Source of the DNA: Cyclobacteriaceae bacterium
GTDB lineage: Bacteria > Bacteroidota > Bacteroidia > Cytophagales > Cyclobacteriaceae
Direction: 5' to 3'
Length of the DNA stretch: 64,000 nt
Assembly: GCA_019694875.1 (NCBI GenBank)
Contig: JAIBBC010000001.1
Span: forward strand, 310,001 to 374,000
Part shown: positions 33,657 to 41,426 of the stretch, in pieces
Numbering within the stretch: the stretch's first letter is position 1
How the letters are laid out: every line of letters begins with the position of its first letter
Program-made: the position numbers and the translations under genes
Notes under the pieces: generated by a model
The model's input: only the letters and a program-made list of their open reading frames with translations
The model's database searches: none
Told to the model about the DNA's origin: nothing

Positions 33657-34130
33657 CTATTTTTCGCCATCATTTTGCCTCATGAATTCAAGTATGTCCC
33701 GGGCATCGCCAACACTCACATTCTGGTTCGGCATGCGCATCAGGCACAACTCAAGAAGTTTTTGCGCTTCCGGGTCTTTGTCAAGCATTACGTCTACGTT
33801 TGTGATCATATTCATAATCCACTCTGGTTTTCTCCGGGTGGTTATATCTTTCCAGCCTGGTCCGACAACACGCTGATCGTTTAGCTTATGGCAAGCCTGG
33901 CATTTCATTTCGTAAATTGCCAGTCCACGGCCGATCCTATCCTGTTCAAGAGGGGTTTTTAGGGTAACCTCTTTTACCTCGCCAAGGCCCCTGCCTTCGT
34001 CAACTTTTTTGGGCGTCTCTGGAGTTTCATAGTCGCCATAGCCATCATCGGCTTTTTCTTCTTTTGGTTTTTCGTTACCGCATGAGGCGAGCATTGCGAA
34101 AAGGATAACTAAATGAAACAGCTTTTTCAT
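33657..34130 (-). CDS. Cytochrome c lipoprotein heading the nos operon
   Basis: 157 residues. Lipoprotein signal ASCGN (Cys17), an acidic Pro/Glu/Lys linker to about residue 60, then a class I cytochrome with CQACH (77-81), VVGPGWKDITTR and Met ligands in LCLMRMPNQN. Such small c-type cytochromes precede nosZ in clade II clusters and are thought to be its electron donor. First gene after operators N and N2. Confidence 0.9.
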   Translation of the reverse strand: MKKLFHLVILFAMLASCGNEKPKEEKADDGYGDYETPETPKKVDEGRGLGEVKEVTLKTPLEQDRIGRGLAIYEMKCQACHKLNDQRVVGPGWKDITTRRKPEWIMNMITNVDVMLDKDPEAQKLLELCLMRMPNQNVSVGDARDILEFMRQNDGEK

Positions 34131-34212
34131 AGTGTGCAGTTTTGGTTAAATATTGAAGATAATTTGTCCGTTTTCTTCGATGCTAAAGTACCCCGATCGC
34201 GTGGAGTATCCT

Positions 34213-34228
34213 TATGACTCAAATCATA
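34213..34228 (-). promoter_or_regulatory. Crp/Fnr-type operator N (nos operon)
   Basis: TATGACTCAAATCATA, perfect arms. Minus-strand TACTTTAG (34183-34190) is centred 34 bp away. Predicted main activator site for cytochrome c-nosZLDFY. Confidence 0.75.
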
Positions 34229-34235
34229 GTTAAAA

Positions 34236-34251
34236 CATGATTTAAATCAGC
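34236..34251. promoter_or_regulatory. Second, weaker operator next to N
   Basis: CATGATTTAAATCAGC, a degenerate copy whose centre is 23 bp from that of operator N, about two helical turns, so two dimers could bind on one face. Confidence 0.4.
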
Positions 34252-34344
34252 ATTAAACGACAGGTATAGATGGGCTTATGTTCCACCTCTCTGGAGTCGA
34301 ATCGCCAACGAATTTACCTTTTAAGAACGAAAAATAAAAATTGA

Positions 34345-35523
34345 TCAAACTGACCTATATTTCGTTGTGCTGATTACCAATCCAATTCCAAAAGCAAGCA
34401 CAACAGAGAAAAGGAAAAGCAAGTAGCCGAAAACCGGCACCGGGATATGAAACCACGTGCCATTCCAAGGGGATATTACTAGCATAATTTCCGAAGCAAT
34501 GAATCCGATTAGAACAAGACTAATAGCCCAGGACGACTGGAGTTCAATAATCCGTTTTCGACCTAGCCAAGCAATCAGAAACAAGGAGATACCCCCGAGC
34601 AATATCAAATGAAGGTAGGCTATCACGACCGATCTAAACTCGTTCGCGAAAACTGCGATTGAAGGATGGGCTGACATCAATTGTAAAATTGACTTCAGTA
34701 TGAGCGCGGAAAAGCTTATTGAGAATAATAATTTTTCTTGTCGACTGCCTTGGGCGTTAGCTAAAAACCTGTTGATCGGTCTAATAAAAATAAATAGACC
34801 GATCAACTGCGCAAATGCCGAAACAAAGCCAATAATGTTGAAAATTATCGCGGGTCCAGACCAAAGAATACTGAGAAAGAATGTTGGTAAACAACTGGCA
34901 ATAAGTATAAAAGAGGCTTGTGTGGCCCTGCGATTCTCCTTTTCGGACAGACTATCTTCAGTCAGTTTCAAAAACAAACTTAAAACACCAAAAAGGAAAA
35001 ACCCATTGTATTGGAAATGCAGATAGAAATAAATTGAATTTCGATAAAGGTCCAGGTGGTCGAGTGCATTTGCTTTAAGATATCCAAGGAAGAACGGGCC
35101 CATCGAGGACAATGCAAAATATAATAGCGCTGCTTTTGCTAATGTTAATGCAAGCGTTGAATTAGTTTTAATTGTTCTGAAGAACTGGATAATAAAAACA
35201 AACGCTGTAAAGGTGTGGAGTGTAGAGAAAGTAATCGAAAATGCGCCATACCCTTGAAGCGGAAAAGAAATAAGCATCCCTAGTACGCAAAACTGCAGAA
35301 GCCAAAACAGGACTTTAAAACCTTTGATCTCTGCAAATTCCATTGTGAGTGCGAGAATGAGCACGTTGAATACCCACCCCAAAAACATCACATGCGAATG
35401 GGCGTGAAGCACGTAAGAATAAACCACCCCGTTGACGGGCGAAATCAGTTGATAGCGAAGGAACAATCCGATGCATGAAGCGATGAAGAGAAATACAAGC
35501 GGTATCTTAAACAGCTTTTCCAC
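34345..35523 (-). CDS. Multi-helix membrane protein, heme-copper-oxidase-like
   Basis: 392 residues with about eleven or twelve membrane helices. A helix with HAHSHVMFLGWVFN near residue 40 and a second with YLHFQYNGFFLFG near 165 resemble the heme-ligand helices of heme-copper oxidase/NorB subunit I and of NnrS, but the full metal-ligand set of an oxidase is not evident. It overlaps the NnrS-like gene upstream by 17 bases, so the two are co-translated. Possible role: heme-binding sensor or assembly factor in NO metabolism. Function not established. Confidence 0.6.
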   Translation of the reverse strand: MEKLFKIPLVFLFIASCIGLFLRYQLISPVNGVVYSYVLHAHSHVMFLGWVFNVLILALTMEFAEIKGFKVLFWLLQFCVLGMLISFPLQGYGAFSITFSTLHTFTAFVFIIQFFRTIKTNSTLALTLAKAALLYFALSSMGPFFLGYLKANALDHLDLYRNSIYFYLHFQYNGFFLFGVLSLFLKLTEDSLSEKENRRATQASFILIASCLPTFFLSILWSGPAIIFNIIGFVSAFAQLIGLFIFIRPINRFLANAQGSRQEKLLFSISFSALILKSILQLMSAHPSIAVFANEFRSVVIAYLHLILLGGISLFLIAWLGRKRIIELQSSWAISLVLIGFIASEIMLVISPWNGTWFHIPVPVFGYLLFLFSVVLAFGIGLVISTTKYRSV

Positions 35524-36565
35524 GTTGAATTCGAATTGTGATTACAGCGAGTGATAAAAAATAGCCAATGATCGCAATGCCGGATATCAGTCCAGAATAC
35601 TTTCTCAACTGCATATCAAGTGTAATATCGGAAATTGCCCGCGTTATCCATGAGCCGTGAAGCAGTGCCAGCCAGACGAAAAATATCGGATGATATGGTT
35701 TAGCAGAAATGCCAAGAACGCCAGGCAAAATGATCGGACCGTGAGCGAAGATCATAGAGAATACAAAACCAATAAAGAAACTATGAACGAGTATGTCATA
35801 TTCCAATGGCTGCTCTGTAAGTAGTGAAAGAAATATGCCACTGAGGAGTAATGCAAAATATCCAGACAACAAGGCTACGCCTACATATCGTGGCAAATCT
35901 CTCTTTTTTAGATTCAACGCCACTACATCATGTCGCAACAGCCAGATAGAACTACCTACCAGAGAAAGAGCTGCCAGATAATTTCCAACACCATGAAATG
36001 AAATCAAGCACCCTGTGACAAATGTGAGCAGCATTCCAATAAAAATCAGCTTTTGATTCCTTGACACAGGAAGAAATTTCATTAATTCCAGACGTTCCGC
36101 AGTAATTATCAGGAGAACAAATGCCATCCACCACGGAAGGGAGACGGGATAGAAATTATGGATAATTAAAAGTATGTTGCCGGTTAACCAACATATCGCT
36201 CCGGCAACCATTAAAAAATAAATAGATGATTTTTCACGAATCCAGTATATAAAGAAAATGATACTTAAACCCGCGCTCGCAAATACCAAGCACGCAACTG
36301 AGTAGATGGGCTGTCCAATGAAAAACAATACAACGCTGGCACCCGAAATAATTGGAAATACATAGAGAATATTTCTTTTTAGCGGAATTATCTTCTCGAG
36401 AATAATCAACGTTCCGAGAAACCCACCGACCATAATTGCTCCATGATCTGGAAGTATGTTATTGATTGGCAAATTCCATCCAATCCTTTGAAGTCCCGCG
36501 AGTAATCCAGTAATAAGTGAGAGCATCGCTAGAATGACGAACGGTAACCTTTCTAAGCGTTTCAT
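35507..36565 (-). CDS. NnrS-like membrane protein
   Basis: About 352 residues from the ATG at 36565 (the frame is open to 36610, but the first 15 codons overlap the PAS gene). About eleven or twelve helices. NnrS-like features: DHGAIMVGGFLGTLI near residue 40 and HSFFIGFVFSMIFAHGPIILP near 255 with later LLHGSW. NnrS is a heme- and copper-containing membrane protein that protects cells from NO. Regulated with the PAS gene by the weak operator O, or from a promoter within the PAS gene. Confidence 0.65.
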   Translation of the reverse strand: MKRLERLPFVILAMLSLITGLLAGLQRIGWNLPINNILPDHGAIMVGGFLGTLIILEKIIPLKRNILYVFPIISGASVVLFFIGQPIYSVACLVFASAGLSIIFFIYWIREKSSIYFLMVAGAICWLTGNILLIIHNFYPVSLPWWMAFVLLIITAERLELMKFLPVSRNQKLIFIGMLLTFVTGCLISFHGVGNYLAALSLVGSSIWLLRHDVVALNLKKRDLPRYVGVALLSGYFALLLSGIFLSLLTEQPLEYDILVHSFFIGFVFSMIFAHGPIILPGVLGISAKPYHPIFFVWLALLHGSWITRAISDITLDMQLRKYSGLISGIAIIGYFLSLAVITIRIQRGKAV

Positions 36566-36606
36566 ATTAGTATGTCTTCCATAACGTTTTCGAGATTCCA
36601 TGCACA

Positions 36607-37004
36607 TCAAATGTGAAGTCCGAGCGTTTGTGACTGGAACATAAACTTGCGAATCGCAAGTTCTTCATCTTCGATGAGGTGCCTGATTCCAATATACTTC
36701 AATCCTTGGTCATGGTTATTTAAGACCGGCATTATGAGGGCTTGTACCAGTAATGCGAGCCATCTTTTGCACGGTTCTTAATTATACCTCTGAACGTTTT
36801 GCCCTCCGCAATGGTTTTCCACAGTATTTCGAACAACTTTTTGGGCATATCCGGATGTCTGATAATGCTATGTGGTTGCCCAATTAGCTCGTCCTTTGAG
36901 TACTTTGAAATCTCACAGAAGACTTCATTGGCGAATAAAATATATCCCCGCTCATCCGCTTCTGAATATAACGTTACTAACTTCGATCGGGTGTCGTTGT
37001 GCAT
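36607..37004 (-). pseudogene. Aer-type PAS domain protein, frameshifted
   Basis: The first frame (ATG 37004) encodes 90 residues of a PAS domain: [50 protein letters not shown], then stops just after YKPS. The remaining part of the same domain continues one frame over: [19 protein letters not shown], then IEDEELAIRKFMFQS, ending at 36607. One base missing in the CCC at about 36744-36746 would explain it. The pattern is that of aerotaxis-type PAS domains (Aer). Either a broken redox-sensing protein or a sequencing error at a homopolymer. Confidence 0.75.
36644..36662. repeat. Perfect 19-bp inverted repeat
   Basis: AACTTGCGA-A-TCGCAAGTT, nine-base arms around one base. It lies inside the 3' part of the broken PAS gene and about 80-100 bp before the NnrS-like start, so it may be an operator. 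It is unlike the TATGA-N6-TCATA sites. Confidence 0.6.
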
Positions 37005-37048
37005 TACATTTGAAAAATGTAATGCTACAACTTACCCCTATAAAGGGA

Positions 37049-37064
37049 ACTGATAAAAGTCATG
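37049..37064 (-). promoter_or_regulatory. Weak Crp/Fnr-type operator O
   Basis: ACTGATAAAAGTCATG; both arms depart from consensus. TAGCATTA (37020-37027) is at the 33-bp spacing on the minus strand. Upstream of the PAS/NnrS-like unit. Confidence 0.35.
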
Positions 37065-37287
37065 ATTTTAGGGGATCCTGCAGTTTTTTTTGAAAGGATG
37101 AACCAGAGCCTCATTAAAGTTTTCAATTCTCTTGGAGAGTGAACAGAAGCGTTATATCTATTGAACCTACAAAGTGACAGATTTCTGGCGTGAGGCCCAG
37201 TTTGTCTTATTACAGATTCCATTGATGGTGTAAGAGCCGTTGGAAGAAACTGTGACTGATTAACCTATTTCATGACTGCTTTTAGTA

Positions 37288-37785
37288 CTATGTTTTTATT
37301 AATAAGATCTTTTCAACAATCCTTTTACTTACGTCGTTCAAAAGGGTATTGAACCATAGTTGTCTTTGCTCAAGCACATCATTTTTCTTTTCTAGTTCAG
37401 AAATCTGTTTTTTCAGGACAACATTTTCTTCCTGCAAGCTGATAAGCCGTTGATCTACATTTAGCCGTAGGTTGGATGTTTTCATTGAACGATCGCTAAT
37501 TTTATCTCCATTCTTGCTCGGCGGCTCACCGAAATAGAATATTCTTTTTTCGTTATTGTTGCTACTCCCTGAAAAAAGCAGTACCTGCATAACACGTGTG
37601 TCTTCGGCTATGAAATTTTTAAACACCAAAAAATTCTCTGGATCATTCGTTCTTCGCACCGCTTTGAAATTGTCAATCAAAATTTCATAGTCAACCGGTT
37701 GACCTTTTTCGCTATAAAACCACAAGTACTGAATCAATTTTTCAATCTTTGCTGGCTCATATCTTTCTTCAGTTCTACTTTTCAT
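37288..37785 (-). CDS. Unknown protein with C-terminal coiled coil
   Basis: 165 residues. N-terminal half has predicted helices and strands (EPAKIEKLIQYLWFYSEKG, VFKNFIAEDTRVMQV); residues 115-155 form a leucine-rich coiled coil (ISLQEENVVLKKQISELEKK). No family recognised. It is 46 bases downstream of a gene with an N-terminal coiled coil and possible winged helix, in the same direction, so the two products may act together. Confidence 0.6.
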   Translation of the reverse strand: MKSRTEERYEPAKIEKLIQYLWFYSEKGQPVDYEILIDNFKAVRRTNDPENFLVFKNFIAEDTRVMQVLLFSGSSNNNEKRIFYFGEPPSKNGDKISDRSMKTSNLRLNVDQRLISLQEENVVLKKQISELEKKNDVLEQRQLWFNTLLNDVSKRIVEKILLIKT

Positions 37786-37831
37786 GGCTTTGATTCAAAT
37801 TGAATTAAGGTGGGTTTATTTTAGTTGTTCG

Positions 37832-38350
37832 TTATTTAAAGAAAATTTTGTCTTCGTATTCCTTGGCAAGTTGTCCGTTAATGTCCAGCCAGGTCGGAAG
37901 CACATAGTAGTAGCCGCGCGATCCCGAGAGTTTATAAGCTTTTACCCGGTCATACTTTACTGCTTTATTCAGATTTGCTGAGAAAGCCTGTGCGCGATAA
38001 TGGCTGTGTTGCAAAACTGGTTCGTAAGGCGTTATGAAATTGATGATTTCAGATGATCGGAGCGGACGATTGATCTTTTTCAGCACGAATACGATCTTAT
38101 TTACCCAACCCCAGCTCTTATTGTAATCAGCTTGATCGATATGCGGATTAGTTGCCTTGAGGAGTTTGTATTCATCCGAAGATTTGATCAGTAGTTTCCT
38201 TAGAATCTCAATTTCGTTCCTGGCATTTTTCAAGTCTGCCTCAAGATCAAGGTATTTTTTGATGACGGCAGTTTTGTCCATGTTTTCCAAGAATAACAAT
38301 CCACGCTCTTTTGCGGCTAGCTCATCAGATTTTTCTCTTTCACGCTCCAT
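37832..38350 (-). CDS. Unknown coiled-coil protein with possible winged helix
   Basis: 172 residues. Residues 1-70 are a charged coiled coil (YLDLEADLKNARNEIEILRK). The C-terminal half (PLRSSEIINFITPYEP, AFSANLNKAVKYDRVKAYK, SGSRGYYYVLPTWL) looks like a HARE-HTH or winged-helix DNA-binding fold, where a helix pair is followed by a two-stranded wing ending GYYYVLP. DNA binding is inferred. It belongs to the element beside the serine recombinase. Confidence 0.6.
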   Translation of the reverse strand: MEREREKSDELAAKERGLLFLENMDKTAVIKKYLDLEADLKNARNEIEILRKLLIKSSDEYKLLKATNPHIDQADYNKSWGWVNKIVFVLKKINRPLRSSEIINFITPYEPVLQHSHYRAQAFSANLNKAVKYDRVKAYKLSGSRGYYYVLPTWLDINGQLAKEYEDKIFFK

Positions 38351-38464
38351 ACTCCAACAGGAATCAATCCTCCCTCACGTTTTCTAAAACCGAATTATTA
38401 TCCTGATATAACTAATTTCAACTTGTTCTTATTCTATTCTAATAGTTGTATTACTGTCGTATAA

Positions 38465-39205
38465 CTATGTATCACTCTGTTCTAATTTACCACGAACGAT
38501 GCTATCAACGAATTCAATGCTCTTGTTAACCATTGAGTGAGACTGAGAATAATGCTCTTTCAATTTTTCACGGAAACCATTCACTGCGGAATTGTCAAGC
38601 CATTCAATAATAGTAGGGAAGGTATACTGAAAGAATGAGCCTCGATATAGCTTCATAAAAAGCTGATATGCCTCGATCTCCTGATCAAAATCCTTTGGCA
38701 GCAACGATGCGAAATCCTTGTAAAGTTTCCTGGCCATTTTGTAAAGCGTGTCGAACTCAACATCCGGATCGTTAAAATTCAAAGCTTTAGCAAATTCAAA
38801 TGGCTCTAATCTCATGAGGATATTCCATAACAGCATTTTCATGTGTTCGCTGAGTAACATATGAATGCCAATACAGTATTGATCATACTTTTTGTAAATG
38901 CCCTTCAGGTCAAATTCGCTCTTGCTTTGAGCCATTTCATAGTCGATACTTTTTCGGATGACTCGTTCTTCCATCGCTAGCAAGCCAGGGTAATGAGCTT
39001 TATCTATTTCGGCCAAATCTTTATAGTACTGGCCGTAATGGCATCGCATCATTGTGTTTTTCCGGTCATAAGTTATTAACGCATACAACGGATACCGTTT
39101 TACTTTCCCTTCAATCATCGGCTGAACGGCCTGGTTAAGAAAAAACTTAACAGTAACCTTCTTTGGTTTAGATGACACTGATCTTTTTCGTTGCTCCTTT
39201 TTCAT
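38465..39205 (-). CDS. Unknown protein with arm-domain-like N-terminus
   Basis: 246 residues. The start (KKVTVKFFLNQAVQP, then YPLYALITYDRKNTMM) resembles the arm DNA-binding domain at the N-terminus of Bacteroidota tyrosine integrases, but no catalytic domain with R-H-R-Y follows. The rest is helical and charged. It could be an accessory protein (excisionase-like) or an unrelated family; unproven. It is divergent from the recombinase operon. Confidence 0.5.
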   Translation of the reverse strand: MKKEQRKRSVSSKPKKVTVKFFLNQAVQPMIEGKVKRYPLYALITYDRKNTMMRCHYGQYYKDLAEIDKAHYPGLLAMEERVIRKSIDYEMAQSKSEFDLKGIYKKYDQYCIGIHMLLSEHMKMLLWNILMRLEPFEFAKALNFNDPDVEFDTLYKMARKLYKDFASLLPKDFDQEIEAYQLFMKLYRGSFFQYTFPTIIEWLDNSAVNGFREKLKEHYSQSHSMVNKSIEFVDSIVRGKLEQSDT

Positions 39206-39352
39206 CTTATGGTAGTATTAACGTAAATGCAAAGATAAATGTTATTTATATTTATTCTAAATTAATAACAATTATATTTGTATTACTCCTGCCATGTTCT
39301 TCTAACCGTCTTTCCTGAATTAGTGAGGATTGAAAAAGAGGCGTATTGTATT

Positions 39353-39553
39353 ATGGAAGAGGTGAAAAAGCTTTCTCTTGCCCAATGCAGGAGAATTCTT
39401 GAAGAAGGTGGGGTGAAATATTCTGATGAGCAGGCCCTCAAGATCAGGGACATTCTTTATGTTCTTGGAGAACTTGACTATCTTATCTTTAAAGACAAGC
39501 TAAAATCAGTCGAAAAGACTGATTTGAATACCAGTTGCGATAAAGCAGCATAA
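39353..39553 (+). CDS. Small protein preceding the serine recombinase
   Basis: 66 residues from ATG 39353; the open frame reaches a TTG at 39278 but the first part is not protein-like. Helical sequence LSLAQCRRILEEGG, then YSDEQALKIRDILYVLGELDYLIF. Small proteins of this kind are often found just before recombinase genes in Bacteroidota elements. It is 35 bases upstream of the recombinase start. Function unknown. Confidence 0.6.
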   Translation: MEEVKKLSLAQCRRILEEGGVKYSDEQALKIRDILYVLGELDYLIFKDKLKSVEKTDLNTSCDKAA

Positions 39554-39588
39554 TCTTTGTTGTTAATTCTTTAAAGGTTTATTCAGCT

Positions 39589-41334
39589 ATGAAAAATGTG
39601 ATTCTATATGTCAGGGTGTCAACTGACGAGCAAGCTAAACTTGGCTATAGTTTAGGACACCAGGAACTTGTCTTAACCAAATTCTCTGAAATTAAAGAGT
39701 TCAAGGTTGTCGGCATTTACCGGGAAGATTTTTCTGCCAAGAACTTTGAACGACCTGAGTATAAAAAGCTTATTAAATATTGCAAAGCTCATCGCAAGGA
39801 GGTTGATTATGTACTTGTGACTAAGTGGGACAGGTTCTCACGTAACCAAACCGATGCCCTTCAAGAGATTAAGAGCTTCGGTGAATTGGGTATCGAGGTC
39901 AATGCTGCGGAGCAGTGGATAGATTTTTCGATTCCGCATAATAAGATGATGCTCTCTATCTACCTGACTATTCCCGAGATAGACAATGATGTGAGAGGCA
40001 TTAACACCAAGATGGGTCTACGCAGGAGCTGGAAATCTGGACGCTGGACTGGCGTGGCTCCTGCCGGGTATAAAAACGGAAGAGATCAATCGAACAAACC
40101 TGTCTTAGTGGTCGATCCTGAAAAAGCAGACCTCGTTCGCGAGATGTTTGAGCAATTTGCTACTGGTCTTTACGACAAAGAAGAATTAAGGAGGATAATG
40201 TGGAATAAGGGACTAAAGCTTAGCAAAAGCACTTTTCCAAGAACCTTGCAGAATCATGTCTATGCCGGAAAGGTCTTCATTCCACAACATAAAGATGAAG
40301 ATGAAGAAGTTATTCAAGGAATACACGAACCCATAATCAGTGAGGAACTTTTTAATAAAGTGCAACGCATCGCCTCAGGCAACAGAAAGCACAAATTGCA
40401 ATATGAAAAGTTAGATGAAGATACTCCTCTACGAGCGTTGCTAACTTGCCGAAAATGTGGCCGCAAGCTTACAAGCAGTGCTTCGAAGGGACGCAACGGG
40501 TACTATCACTATTACCATTGTAAAAGCCAGTGTGGTGAGCGAATTCCAGCTGCGAAGGCACACGAGGCTCTACTATCATATTTTGACGAAGTTGCTGTCA
40601 AACCGGAGATTGCAAATCTTTATGTGAATGTGATGGAGACTATTTTCAAGGCTAACGAAACGCAGGCAAATACTGATGTGAAGAAAACGAGGGAAGGTTT
40701 ATCTCAGGCAGAAACTAAGCTTGCTTCATTAGAAGAAAAATATGTCCTGAATGAAATAGAAAAAGACAGCTATAATTTTATGAAGCCTAAGTTCAAGGCA
40801 GAGATCAGGAAGTTCCAGAACAAGCTTGACGAAATGTCAGAACAGGAAACGAACCATTCAAAGTACCTGAATTTTGGAGTCAACCTCATCCAGAATCTTC
40901 GCCTTTACTATGAAAACGCAAGCCTCATAAACAAGCAAAAACTCATTGGTTCGATTTTCCCTGAAAACTTGATCATCGAAAATAGTAAATGTCGAACCAC
41001 TCGTGAGAACGAGGTAATCCTCGCTTTAAAAGGTTTTGAGCAGGATTTTAAAAAGGAAAAACCCAACGGACAGTCGGGTTTTCCCACTGAGTACCGAAGG
41101 CGGGACTCGAACCCGCACATCTTGCGACACACGCCCCTGAAACGTGCGTGTCTACCAATTCCACCACTTCGGCAGCTTTATAAAATGGTGCCCAGAACAG
41201 GATTCGAACCTGCACACCGGTTAAGGCTCTACCACCTCAAAGTAGCGTGTCTACCAATTTCACCACCTGGGCATCTTGATCGATCAAAAGACATAAAAAA
41301 AGCCCTTTCTGATCGAACAGGGCGACAAATGTAA
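39589..41334 (+). CDS. Large serine recombinase, C-terminus read through host tRNA genes
   Basis: 581 residues as an open frame. Catalytic resolvase domain with nucleophile Ser in YVRVSTDEQ (Ser10) and the conserved KWDRFSRN; Recombinase domain (GRWTGVAPAGYKNG, FPRTLQNHVYAGKV); zinc ribbon with CRKCGRK and YHCKSQC; then a coiled coil. The native protein probably ends near residue 490. The last about 90 residues are translated from a terminator and two antisense tRNA-Leu genes and include the telltale RRRDSNPHILRH and RTGFEPAHRL. This means the stop codon was separated from the gene at integration. It catalyses site-specific integration and excision. Confidence 0.9.
   Translation: MKNVILYVRVSTDEQAKLGYSLGHQELVLTKFSEIKEFKVVGIYREDFSAKNFERPEYKKLIKYCKAHRKEVDYVLVTKWDRFSRNQTDALQEIKSFGELGIEVNAAEQWIDFSIPHNKMMLSIYLTIPEIDNDVRGINTKMGLRRSWKSGRWTGVAPAGYKNGRDQSNKPVLVVDPEKADLVREMFEQFATGLYDKEELRRIMWNKGLKLSKSTFPRTLQNHVYAGKVFIPQHKDEDEEVIQGIHEPIISEELFNKVQRIASGNRKHKLQYEKLDEDTPLRALLTCRKCGRKLTSSASKGRNGYYHYYHCKSQCGERIPAAKAHEALLSYFDEVAVKPEIANLYVNVMETIFKANETQANTDVKKTREGLSQAETKLASLEEKYVLNEIEKDSYNFMKPKFKAEIRKFQNKLDEMSEQETNHSKYLNFGVNLIQNLRLYYENASLINKQKLIGSIFPENLIIENSKCRTTRENEVILALKGFEQDFKKEKPNGQSGFPTEYRRRDSNPHILRHTPLKRACLPIPPLRQLYKMVPRTGFEPAHRLRLYHLKVACLPISPPGHLDRSKDIKKALSDRTGRQM
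41051..41082 (-). terminator. Terminator of the tRNA-Leu pair
   Basis: On the minus strand AAAACCCGAC pairs with GTTGGGTTTT around a TGTCC loop, followed by a T-rich run TTTTTCCTTTTT. It lies 10 bases after the 3' end of the CAG tRNA and inside the recombinase reading frame. Confidence 0.8.
41092..41173 (-). tRNA. tRNA-Leu (CAG)
   Basis: 82 nt. Acceptor stem GCCGAAG with CTTCGGT plus discriminator A; D arm with GGTGGAATTGGTAGACAC; anticodon stem CACGT/GCGTG around TTCAGGG gives anticodon CAG; long class II variable arm; T arm GCGGGTTCGAGTCCCGC. No CCA is encoded. Antisense to the 3' part of the recombinase frame. Confidence 0.92.
41186..41272 (-). tRNA. tRNA-Leu (GAG)
   Basis: 84 nt plus encoded CCA. 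Acceptor GCCCAGG with TCTGGGC plus A; anticodon stem CTACT/GGTAG around TTGAGGT gives anticodon GAG; variable arm GAGCCTTAACCGGTGT-like; T arm GCAGGTTCGAATCCTGT. Thirteen bases upstream of the CAG tRNA in the same transcript. Confidence 0.92.
41295..41323 (-). terminator. Possible minus-strand terminator upstream of the tRNAs
   Basis: On the minus strand GCCCT pairs with AGGGC around a 12-base loop and is followed by seven T. It would end transcripts from the 41427-41549 small ORF before the tRNA pair. Short stem, so moderate support. Confidence 0.5.
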
Positions 41335-41426
41335 TAAGCTTTGGGTGCATTAACAAGGCATCGTGCTCACACAGATTGCACGACCACAGCAAAACTCAGG
41401 GTAACGATCTCCGGGCAAACTTCATC

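Larger units (their letters stand above)
37288..41050. mobile_element. Putative integrated element with large serine recombinase at tRNA-Leu
   Basis: Three minus-strand unknown genes and a plus-strand small gene plus recombinase radiate from an AT-rich divergent promoter region (39206-39352). The right junction must lie left of the tRNA terminator at 41051, because the terminator and both tRNA genes are host sequence into which the recombinase frame runs. The left junction is not identifiable: large serine recombinases use short cores, and I see no duplicated tRNA piece. The element may be this 4 kb or may extend further left into the denitrification island. Confidence 0.55.

Noticed and set aside
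41090-41334. C-terminal extra domain of the recombinase
   Set aside because: The residues derive from antisense tRNA-Leu genes and a terminator; not an evolved domain.
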